This document shows positions 1 to 5,623 of a DNA stretch of 6,515 nt, piece after piece. A program made the position numbers and the translations under genes. The notes beneath the pieces were generated by a model. It ran no database searches and was not told where the DNA came from. It saw nothing but the letters and a program-made list of their open reading frames with translations. The first letter of the stretch is position 1. Each line of letters starts with the position of its first letter. The DNA lies in contig JAADDM010000110.1 in the NCBI GenBank assembly GCA_013153955.1, positions 1-6,515 of the forward strand. The letters are read 5' to 3'. The stretch comes from Gammaproteobacteria bacterium. Its GTDB lineage: Bacteria > Pseudomonadota > Gammaproteobacteria > Thiomicrospirales > Thiomicrospiraceae.

Positions 1-792
1 CCTGAACCTCGTGCCGTGCAACTGATTGGCACTGAACCAGACGAACTCGCAGAAGCGGCGATTTGGCAGGTATCACAAGGCGCACAAATCATTGACCTAA
101 ACATGGGCTGCCCAGCTAAAAAAGTCTGTAGCGTGGCGGCAGGCTCCGCATTAATGGGCGACCCTGAACGGGTCTCAGCCATTTTTGATGCACTCGTATC
201 AGCCGTCAATATTCCGATCACCGTTAAAATGCGAACAGGCCTAGACTCTCACCATAAAAATGCCGTGCAAATGGCTGAAATGGCTCAGCATCACGGCTTA
301 CAGGCGGTCACCATTCATGGTCGTACACGTGCCGATAAATTTCAGGGCTGTGCCGAATACGACACCATTAAAGCGGTTAAACAGGCGATTGATCTGCCTA
401 TCATTGCAAATGGTGATATTTGCACCCCCAAACAGGCTCAATTTGTATTAAAATATACGACTGCTGATGCCATCATGATTGGACGAGCGACTCAGGGCTA
501 TCCTTGGATCTTTCGTGAGGTAAATCATTACCTTAAAACGGGCGAGAAATTACCGCCCCCTGCATTAAATGAGATGTATGAGACCATCCATCAGCATATT
601 TCAGGGGTTCATCAGCTATATGGCGAAGTGCTAGGCCCAAGAATTGCCCGAAAGCACATCGGTTGGTATGGACAGCACCTGCCACATGGTGAACAGTTAC
701 GAAAGTCCTTTAATCATTTATCTGAACCTAGCGCTCAAATAGACTTGATTAACCACTACTTTGACGCATTAGGCATTGTTACGCCTAAGTAA
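1..792 (+). CDS. dusB: tRNA-dihydrouridine synthase B, 5'-truncated by the window edge
   Basis: This FMN-dependent enzyme reduces uridine to dihydrouridine in the D-loop of tRNAs (U17 for E. coli DusB, family knowledge). The frame is open from base 1, so a GTG at 16 is internal and not the start. About 60 N-terminal residues are missing compared with the roughly 320-residue E. coli protein. Numbering the 263 visible residues from base 1, the catalytic cysteine is C37 in NMGCPAKKV. K76 in TVKMRTG and H106 in TIHGRTR are the expected active-site and FMN-contacting residues. IIANGDI (134-140) and the phosphate-binding IGRATQG (160-166) complete the TIM-barrel signature. The C-terminal helical tRNA-binding domain follows from about residue 172 and includes RIARKHIGWY (214-223). 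The ANGD and PWIF motifs, plus the fis gene directly downstream, favour DusB over DusA or DusC. It ends in TAA. Confidence 0.96.
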   Translation, partial: PEPRAVQLIGTEPDELAEAAIWQVSQGAQIIDLNMGCPAKKVCSVAAGSALMGDPERVSAIFDALVSAVNIPITVKMRTGLDSHHKNAVQMAEMAQHHGLQAVTIHGRTRADKFQGCAEYDTIKAVKQAIDLPIIANGDICTPKQAQFVLKYTTADAIMIGRATQGYPWIFREVNHYLKTGEKLPPPALNEMYETIHQHISGVHQLYGEVLGPRIARKHIGWYGQHLPHGEQLRKSFNHLSEPSAQIDLINHYFDALGIVTPK

Positions 793-798
793 GCCCTC

Positions 799-835
799 AA
801 AAAGCCCCGTTGGCCGGTTGCCCACGGGGGCACAT
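799..835. terminator. G+C-rich hairpin between dusB and fis; possible weak or minus-strand terminator
   Basis: CCCCGT (805-810) pairs with ACGGGG (824-829). After one T-C mismatch the stem continues as GGC (812-814) with GCC (820-822), closing a five-base loop. Five A residues (799-803) precede the stem, but only a poor T stretch follows it on the + strand. It therefore looks like an intrinsic terminator only when read on the minus strand, where the A run becomes a T run. On the + strand it may attenuate dusB-fis readthrough or protect the dusB 3' end. The hairpin is seen directly; its role is inferred. Confidence 0.4.
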
Positions 836-870
836 TTAATTAAAAAATAGATAATTGATACTGGTATTTT

Positions 871-1131
871 ATGACCCCTCCTGCTGACTCAAACCCCGTT
901 GAACCGCGCTCTCTAAGTGAACAAGTCACCCAAACACTCGACCGCTACTTTGACTCACTACAAGAGCAGCAGGCGAGTGACCTATATGAGATGGTGATTC
1001 AACAGGTTGAAAAGCCAATGATTGAATTTGTCCTAACGAAAACGGATAACAATCAGACCCAAACCGCTCAGATACTTGGCATCAACCGAAATACATTAAG
1101 AAAGAAGATGCAGAAATATCAATTAATTTGA
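871..1131 (+). CDS. fis: DNA-binding nucleoid protein Fis (factor for inversion stimulation)
   Basis: Fis is a homodimeric nucleoid protein that bends DNA and regulates stable-RNA and many growth-phase genes. The 86-residue product has the family's dimerisation helices around residues 18-55, with DLYEMVIQQVEKPMIEFV at 37-54. A C-terminal helix-turn-helix covers about 61-83 and ends in GINRNTLRKKMQKY. N72, R73, T75, R77 and K78 match the DNA-contacting positions of E. coli Fis. The protein is about 12 residues shorter than E. coli Fis (98). Its N-terminus is proline-rich and lacks a recognisable beta-hairpin arm, the part that activates Hin/Gin-type invertases. The ATG lies 78 bases after dusB, the usual neighbour. 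No good Shine-Dalgarno sequence precedes it, so translation may be weak or controlled from the upstream leader. Confidence 0.95.
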   Translation: MTPPADSNPVEPRSLSEQVTQTLDRYFDSLQEQQASDLYEMVIQQVEKPMIEFVLTKTDNNQTQTAQILGINRNTLRKKMQKYQLI

Positions 1132-1184
1132 GCCCATTGCACGAGTGAGGCGCGAGATAAAAGTGAGCCCCCTAAATAGAGGCG

Positions 1185-1223
1185 GAAAACCTAGGCAATA
1201 GCGGCGCTATTGCCTAGGTTTCC
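1185..1223. repeat. Near-perfect palindrome with 16-bp arms downstream of fis
   Basis: Bases 1187-1202 are an exact reverse complement of 1206-1221, separated by a GGC loop. The arms can be lengthened by GG/CC if one A is bulged. In RNA this would be a very stable hairpin 55 bases after the fis stop codon. No T tract follows (the next bases are CAACAAAT), so it is not a canonical rho-independent terminator. It could end fis transcription with Rho, block 3' exonucleases, or bind a dimeric protein as DNA. A TTG within the right arm opens a longer purH frame, but that is not the real start. Confidence 0.8.
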
Positions 1224-1290
1224 AACAAATAATAAGGGAGGGTTTAGCCATTATCATCCGTCAATTTACTCATGCAAAGGCCTCTTAACT

Positions 1291-1305
1291 CTTCGCCCCG
1301 CGAAG
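1291..1305 (+). other. Small hairpin in the purH upstream region
   Basis: CTTCGC (1291-1296) and GCGAAG (1300-1305) are exact reverse complements around a CCC loop. It is followed at some distance by T-rich sequence leading into the purH ribosome binding site. The T-rich stretch is not directly abutting, so it is not called as a terminator. It could be a leader structure in the purH mRNA if transcription starts upstream of it. Confidence 0.35.
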
Positions 1306-1335
1306 CACCCCCTAATTTTACGATTTAATTTTTTT

Positions 1336-1343
1336 GGAGAAGG
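1336..1343 (+). promoter_or_regulatory. Ribosome binding site of purH
   Basis: GGAGAAGG lies with its GGAG core 8 bases before the ATG at 1348. This fixes the purH start there and not at the upstream in-frame TTG at 1210, whose extra 46 residues do not resemble PurH and would be encoded through the palindrome and the small leader hairpin. Confidence 0.85.
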
Positions 1344-1347
1344 TTTC

Positions 1348-2907
1348 ATGAAACCAGTACGTCGCGCGCTCATCAGCGTCTCAGATAAAACAGGCATTTT
1401 AGAGTTTGCTCAATCATTAATTTCAATGAAGGTCGCAATCCTTTCAACAGGTGGTACTTATAAAGTGCTTTCAGAAGCAGGCCTGCCTGTGACAGAGGTG
1501 TCTGAATACACAGGTTTTCCAGAGATGATGGACGGACGTGTTAAGACCCTTCACCCTAAAATTCACGGAGGACTTTTAGGTCGTCGTGGAACAGACGATG
1601 CCGTCATGGCTGAGCATGGCATTGATGCCATTGACATGGTCGTGGTTAACCTTTACCCGTTTGAAGCAACCGTGGCTAACCCTGATTGTAAACTTGAAGA
1701 TGCAGTTGAAAATATTGATATTGGTGGCCCAACCATGCTGCGTTCAGCGGCTAAAAATCATAAAGATGTCGCGGTCGTCACAGACCCCGCTGATTACGCA
1801 CGTATCCTTGAAGAGATGCAGGCTAATGACGGACAACTTGCTCACGCAACTCGCTTTGACCTTGCGATTAAAACCTTTGAGCAGACATCACGCTATGACG
1901 GCGCAATCTCAAACTACTTTGGTAAGATGTTCTCAGAAGTGGGCGACAGCTTTCCTCGTACTTACAATACTCAATTTGTTAAGAAGCAGACCATGCGTTA
2001 TGGCGAAAACCCACACCAGTCAGCAGCTTTTTACACAGAGCGTAACCCAACAGAAGCTTCTATTTCAACGGCCACCCAGCTACAAGGTAAAGCGCTGTCG
2101 TTTAACAATATCGCCGACACGGATGCAGCCCTTGAACTTGTCAAAACGTTTGACGAGACCGCTTGTGTCATTGTTAAGCATGCTAACCCTTGTGGAGTGT
2201 CTATTGGTGACACGCCATTTGAAGCCTATGACCGCGCTTACCAGACTGATCCAACCTCTGCGTTTGGCGGCATCATCGCCTTTAACCGCGAGCTAGACGC
2301 AACAACAGCACAGGCCATTGTTGATCGTCAGTTTGTAGAGGTGATTATTGCACCAACTGTCACAAGTGAAGCACAGGGCATTATTGAAGCGAAGAAGAAC
2401 CTACGTCTATTAGCCTGTGGCGAACTGGCTGAACAGCAAACCGCACATGACTTTAAGAAAGTCACGGGCGGCTTATTAGTTCAGGACAGAGACTTAGGTT
2501 CTGTCACAGCTGATGACCTTACGGTTGTGACAAAGTTAGCGCCAACAGATAAGCAGATGGCAGACCTTCTGTTTGCTTGGAAAGTCGCTAAATACGTTAA
2601 ATCCAATGCGATTGTCTACGTGAAAGATGGCATGACCATCGGCGTGGGTGCTGGCCAAATGAGCCGTGTTTACTCAGCGAAGATTGCAGGCATTAAAGCC
2701 GCTGACGAAGGCTTGGAAGTGCCGGGTTCAGTCATGGCATCTGACGCCTTCTTCCCTTTCCGTGACGGCATTGATGCTGCCGCAGAAGCAGGCATTACAG
2801 CCGTGATTCACCCCGGTGGATCCATGCGTGACCAGGAAGTGATTGATGCTGCAAATGAGCACGGTATCGCAATGGTATTCACAGGAATGAGACACTTTAA
2901 GCACTAA
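1348..2907 (+). CDS. purH: Bifunctional AICAR formyltransferase / IMP cyclohydrolase
   Basis: PurH catalyses the last two steps of de novo IMP synthesis. It formylates AICAR with 10-formyl-tetrahydrofolate and then closes the ring to IMP in the cytosol. The 519-residue protein is close to the usual 510-530. The N-terminal MGS-like cyclohydrolase domain spans roughly residues 4-145, with SVSDKTG (10-16), STGGTYK (33-39), KTLHPKIHGGLL (66-77) and NLYPF (101-105). The transformylase domain fills the rest, with RYGENPHQ (217-224), FNNIADTDAALELV (252-265), the catalytic pair K277-H278 in VKHANPCG, SAFGG (304-308) and DAAAEAGITAVIHPGGS (476-492). The start is set by a strong ribosome binding site. 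purD follows after 192 bases, so the two may be co-transcribed or separately promoted. No intrinsic terminator with a T tract is visible after the TAA. Confidence 0.98.
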   Translation: MKPVRRALISVSDKTGILEFAQSLISMKVAILSTGGTYKVLSEAGLPVTEVSEYTGFPEMMDGRVKTLHPKIHGGLLGRRGTDDAVMAEHGIDAIDMVVVNLYPFEATVANPDCKLEDAVENIDIGGPTMLRSAAKNHKDVAVVTDPADYARILEEMQANDGQLAHATRFDLAIKTFEQTSRYDGAISNYFGKMFSEVGDSFPRTYNTQFVKKQTMRYGENPHQSAAFYTERNPTEASISTATQLQGKALSFNNIADTDAALELVKTFDETACVIVKHANPCGVSIGDTPFEAYDRAYQTDPTSAFGGIIAFNRELDATTAQAIVDRQFVEVIIAPTVTSEAQGIIEAKKNLRLLACGELAEQQTAHDFKKVTGGLLVQDRDLGSVTADDLTVVTKLAPTDKQMADLLFAWKVAKYVKSNAIVYVKDGMTIGVGAGQMSRVYSAKIAGIKAADEGLEVPGSVMASDAFFPFRDGIDAAAEAGITAVIHPGGSMRDQEVIDAANEHGIAMVFTGMRHFKH

Positions 2908-2948
2908 TCTTAACCATGCTATTTGCAGCTACGTCTATTGCCAACCCT

Positions 2949-2966
2949 GTTGTTTTAATCAACAAC
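2949..2966. repeat. Short inverted repeat in the purH-purD gap
   Basis: GTTGTT (2949-2954) and AACAAC (2961-2966) are exact reverse complements around the loop TTAATC, about 40 bases after purH. The stem is A+T-rich and no T run follows, so as a terminator it would be poor. It may be a minor RNA hairpin or an operator-like site. No further evidence is visible. Confidence 0.3.
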
Positions 2967-3099
2967 CGTCGGTAAATATAGAGCTGAACAGAGTAAAACA
3001 CATATAAACAAAGTCATAAATGACAACGCGCTGTCCAAGCAGAATAACCGCGCAAGATTACATTAGGACAGATGCACTACCCATCAAAAAGGGAAACAG

Positions 3100-4386
3100 A
3101 TGAAAGTATTAATTATTGGAGGCGGAGGTCGTGAACACGCTCTTGCCTGGAAAACCGCACAATCGGATAAAGTCACCGAGGTATTTGTTGCACCAGGAAA
3201 TGCTGGAACAGCCATTGAACCTAACCTAACCAACATTGACATCCAGGTTGAAGATCTACCAGGCCTGGTCGCTTTTGCCAAAGAGAACGAAATTGGCCTA
3301 ACCATTGTCGGCCCAGAAGTTCCATTGGTATTAGGCGTGGTGAATGACTTTAGAGCCGCTGGCTTAAAATGCTTTGGCCCTGATAAAGACGCCGCTCAAC
3401 TAGAAGGTTCTAAGGCTTTCTCTAAAGACTTCTTAGCCAAGCACAATATTCCAACAGCGGATTATGATGTCTTTACCGAGATTGCGCCTGCACACGCCTA
3501 TTTAGATAAAGTAGGCGTGCCTATTGTGATTAAGGCCGATGGCTTAGCAGCTGGTAAAGGGGTTATTCTTGCCGACACTTTGCAAGAAGCGAAAGAAGCG
3601 GTGACCGATATGCTCGCAGGCAATAAGTTTGGGGATGCGGGTTCTAGAGTCGTCATTGAAGAGTTCCTAGTTGGTGAAGAGGCCAGTTTCATTGTCATGG
3701 CGGATGGTAAAAACATCCTACCAATGGCAACGTCACAAGATCACAAAGCACGTAACAATGGTGATACCGGCCCAAATACAGGTGGTATGGGAGCTTATAC
3801 CCCAGCCCCTGTTGTGACCCGTGAAATTCACGATCGCATTATGAAAGAGGTTATCGAGCCAACCATTGAAGGCATGGCAAAAGATGGCTTACCTTATACA
3901 GGATTCTTATATGCTGGCGTAATGATTGACCGCAATGGTACGCCTAAAGTATTGGAATTTAACTGTCGTTTTGGAGATCCTGAAACACAGCCGATTATGA
4001 TGCGCCTACAATCAGACCTAAGTGCGCTGTGCTTAGCCGCGATTAATGGCAAACTTGATACCGTTTCTGCCAAATGGGACAGTCGTGCCGCTTTGGGTGT
4101 TGTTATGGCAGCAGGCGGCTATCCTGAGGCCTACCGTAAAGCCGACATCATCTCTGGCCTAGCATCCGCCAATGCAGCAGACCTTAAGGTCTTTCACGCA
4201 GGGACAAGCCTAAATGATAACGGCGACGTAATCACTTCTGGTGGACGTGTTGTGTGTGTAACGGCGCTAGGTGAAAACGTCACGGCAGCTCAAAAGCGAG
4301 CCTATGAAGGGCTTAAGCAAGTCTCTTGGGAGCAAGCTTACTTCCGTACTGATATTGGACACAGAGCCGTATCACGCGAGAAGTAA
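3100..4386 (+). CDS. purD: Phosphoribosylamine-glycine ligase (GAR synthetase)
   Basis: PurD joins glycine to 5-phosphoribosylamine using ATP, the second step of purine synthesis, in the cytosol. At 428 residues it matches the E. coli enzyme (429). The N-domain opens with a glycine-rich loop, IIGGGGREHALAW (5-17), followed by GPEVPLVLG (71-79). The ATP-grasp region contains GSKAFSKDF (103-111), VIKADGLAAGKGV (143-155), QDHKARNNGDTGPNTGGMGAY (213-233) and the metal-binding EFNCRFGDPETQ (286-297). The C-terminal domain includes SGGRVVCVTALG (380-391). An AGGG about 6 bases before the ATG serves as a moderate ribosome binding site. A TATAAA at 3003-3008 could be part of a separate promoter, but no convincing -35 accompanies it. 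A strong terminator follows. Confidence 0.98.
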   Translation: MKVLIIGGGGREHALAWKTAQSDKVTEVFVAPGNAGTAIEPNLTNIDIQVEDLPGLVAFAKENEIGLTIVGPEVPLVLGVVNDFRAAGLKCFGPDKDAAQLEGSKAFSKDFLAKHNIPTADYDVFTEIAPAHAYLDKVGVPIVIKADGLAAGKGVILADTLQEAKEAVTDMLAGNKFGDAGSRVVIEEFLVGEEASFIVMADGKNILPMATSQDHKARNNGDTGPNTGGMGAYTPAPVVTREIHDRIMKEVIEPTIEGMAKDGLPYTGFLYAGVMIDRNGTPKVLEFNCRFGDPETQPIMMRLQSDLSALCLAAINGKLDTVSAKWDSRAALGVVMAAGGYPEAYRKADIISGLASANAADLKVFHAGTSLNDNGDVITSGGRVVCVTALGENVTAAQKRAYEGLKQVSWEQAYFRTDIGHRAVSREK

Positions 4387-4432
4387 CGCTCTTATCCCCT
4401 TTAATAAAGTGCGATAAGCGGGTTCAAACGCT

Positions 4433-4473
4433 AAAAGCCCCAAAGTGAGAATCTTATTTTGGGGCTTTTTTTT
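4433..4473 (+). terminator. Rho-independent terminator after purD
   Basis: A 12-bp perfect stem (4433-4444 with 4458-4469) has a GCCCC/GGGGC core, flanked by A and T runs and closing a 13-base loop. Eight T residues run from 4466 to 4473. The matching A run on the 5' side would let it also work on the minus strand. It closes the purH/purD transcription unit and separates it from the comFB-like gene. Confidence 0.93.
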
Positions 4474-4500
4474 ACCCTTTTTTTATAAGGGCATTTACGG

Positions 4501-4506
4501 TATAGT
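4501..4506 (+). promoter_or_regulatory. Possible -10 element for the comFB-like gene
   Basis: TATAGT differs by one base from the TATAAT consensus and lies about 50 bases before the likely start codon, just past the purD terminator. The expected -35 position falls in a T-rich tract without a clear TTGACA match, so the assignment is tentative. Some promoter is expected here because the preceding terminator should isolate the gene. Confidence 0.3.
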
Positions 4507-4537
4507 GATTTATATCTTTTATTCAATGATGCAATTT

Positions 4538-4541
4538 GGAG
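4538..4541 (+). promoter_or_regulatory. Probable Shine-Dalgarno site of the comFB-like gene
   Basis: GGAG is the only good Shine-Dalgarno match near the start region. It is 11 bases from the ATG at 4553 and only 2 from the ATG at 4544. Spacing therefore favours 4553. ATGs at 4526 and 4529 lack any such site. Confidence 0.5.
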
Positions 4542-4552
4542 CAATGACCCGC

Positions 4553-4834
4553 ATGGATACCGTACATAACTATTACGAACGACTGGTTTTTAACGAGATT
4601 AAAGAGCACTACGCTGAACGCGTTGAAGAGGACAATGACATCATGGCTGACATGGCGTGTGTTGCACTAAACCGCATCTCCCCTCGTTATATTCGCTATG
4701 ACATTGATATGTCTTTTTACATGTCAACAGATGAACATTTGGACGTTGAAAAACGGGTCAAAAAAGCCGTTAAAAAAGCCTATAAAAAAGTTCAGAAGTT
4801 TAAGAAAAAAGAGCGCCAAAACGATTTATCTTAA
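4553..4834 (+). CDS. ComFB-domain small protein (late competence development ComFB family)
   Basis: The 93-residue product begins MDTVHNYYERLVFNEI. It then carries MADMACVALNRISPRYIRYDIDMSFYMS (31-58), the HNYxExLV plus ALNxxxPxYI pattern I associate with the ComFB family. It ends in a strongly basic tail, residues 67-87, dominated by KK pairs at about three- to four-residue spacing, likely a charged helix. There is no signal peptide or membrane segment in this version. The frame is open back to 4445, but that extension starts inside the purD terminator and would add a spurious hydrophobic leader. ATGs at 4544, 4529 and 4526 remain possible starts. ComFB was named from the Bacillus comF operon, and cyanobacterial and Bacillus members have been reported to bind cyclic-di-GMP. 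Function here is unknown. It appears monocistronic and unlinked to competence genes in this window. Confidence 0.82.
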   Translation: MDTVHNYYERLVFNEIKEHYAERVEEDNDIMADMACVALNRISPRYIRYDIDMSFYMSTDEHLDVEKRVKKAVKKAYKKVQKFKKKERQNDLS

Positions 4835-4842
4835 ATGAATTT

Positions 4843-4880
4843 GCTTTTTCTTATGAGCCTAATCAAATATAAGAAAAAGC
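4843..4880 (+). terminator. A+T-rich 12-bp hairpin downstream of the comFB-like gene
   Basis: Bases 4843-4854 are an exact reverse complement of 4869-4880 around a 14-base loop, starting 8 bases after the stop codon. The stem has few G-C pairs and no T tract follows, so termination would be inefficient by the usual model. The T-rich left arm may still help 3'-end formation. A competing pairing exists between CTTATG (4850-4855) and CATAAG (4884-4889). Confidence 0.4.
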
Positions 4881-4947
4881 TAACATAAGCTTTACACTTC
4901 AGGTCATAAAAAATACCAGCCCTTCCTTATTCTGTTTTACTTTCAAT

Positions 4948-4956
4948 CCCCCCCCC
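4948..4956 (+). repeat. Homopolymeric run of nine C upstream of ccmA
   Basis: Nine consecutive C residues occur in the intergenic region, 47 bases before the ccmA start and 6 bases before the possible -10 hexamer. Such runs are prone to slippage during replication. Length should also be checked as a possible sequencing or assembly artefact. Confidence 0.9.
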
Positions 4957-4959
4957 TTT

Positions 4960-4968
4960 TGGTAGACT
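4960..4968 (+). promoter_or_regulatory. Possible extended -10 promoter element of the ccm operon
   Basis: TGG followed by TAGACT (4963-4968) fits an extended -10 (TGn-TATAAT) with two hexamer mismatches. Candidate -35 sequences are CTTTCA at 4940-4945 (17-base spacer, weak match) or TTTACT at 4936-4941 (21-base spacer, better match but too long). The C9 tract lies in the spacer either way. Initiation would fall near 4975, about 29 bases before the ccmA ATG. Confidence 0.35.
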
Positions 4969-5003
4969 GCATCGGTTTAAATTAAGAGATAACCCTGCTA
5001 TTC

Positions 5004-5621
5004 ATGTGCCTTAACGCCAAAAATCTAAGCTGTATTCGAAGCCATAAAGCGCTTTTTTCAGACTTATCATTTGAGTTATCACCGGGACAACTTTTATTAG
5101 TTGAAGGGAAAAACGGCGCTGGAAAAACCAGCCTTTTAAAGCTATTAACCGGGTTAAGACGACCTGATTCAGGCCTTGTCACATGGAACGGCTGCCCTAT
5201 CAGCGACCCTGAAAGTGATTTTAGAGCTCAGCTTGCTTGGTTAGGTCATCAAAACCCGCTTAAAGAGGACCAAACAGCCCTTGAAAATTTAAAAACACTT
5301 GGAAAAATCCGTCCTCGAAACCAGACCCCTCTGACCGAGGCACTTAAAAGCGTAAAGCTCAGCCACGTAAAACATAAGTTGGTTAAGACTTTCTCTGCCG
5401 GTATGAAAAGACGCTTAGCCCTTGCAAGCTTACTGATTACCAAAGCCCCGCTATGGATACTCGATGAGCCACAAGCGGCTCTGGATAAATCGGGCATTGC
5501 GCTCTATGAATCTCTGGCTGAAGCACACCTTGCAACAGGGGGAATGATTATCATGACCTCTCACCATGCGGTCAACATTGACTCTGACCAGCTTCAAGTG
5601 CTCGATTTAGGGCACGAATAA
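5004..5621 (+). CDS. ccmA: Haem-exporter ATP-binding protein CcmA (cytochrome c maturation)
   Basis: CcmA is the cytoplasmic ATPase of the CcmABC(D) complex in System I cytochrome c maturation. ATP hydrolysis drives release of holo-CcmE, the periplasmic haem chaperone, from CcmC. The 205-residue protein is close to E. coli CcmA (207). It has a Walker A GKNGAGKT (35-42), a Q-loop region near AWLGHQ (78-83), an ABC signature FSAGMKRR (130-137), Walker B LWILDEP (150-156), a D-loop AALD (158-161) and the switch histidine H187 in TSHH. The variant signature FSAGM is common in CcmA-type proteins. A stop codon lies in frame 21 bases upstream, and ATG 5004 is the first usual start, although no good Shine-Dalgarno sequence precedes it. 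It is the first gene of a tight ccmABC block, and only two bases separate it from ccmB. Confidence 0.95.
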   Translation: MCLNAKNLSCIRSHKALFSDLSFELSPGQLLLVEGKNGAGKTSLLKLLTGLRRPDSGLVTWNGCPISDPESDFRAQLAWLGHQNPLKEDQTALENLKTLGKIRPRNQTPLTEALKSVKLSHVKHKLVKTFSAGMKRRLALASLLITKAPLWILDEPQAALDKSGIALYESLAEAHLATGGMIIMTSHHAVNIDSDQLQVLDLGHE

Positions 5622-5623
5622 TC

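Noticed and set aside
1270..1286. Possible PurR operator upstream of purH
   Set aside because: Only the left half resembles the E. coli PurR box (ATGCAAA). The right half does not match, and it is not known whether this organism has PurR.
1210..1347. Extension of purH to a TTG at 1210
   Set aside because: The added 46 residues do not resemble PurH, the TTG lies in a palindrome arm, and a strong ribosome binding site points to ATG 1348.
1586..2296. Long + strand open frame within purH
   Set aside because: It is in a different frame from a clearly conserved enzyme, and its leucine- and threonine-rich translation has no recognisable motif, so it is a shadow frame.
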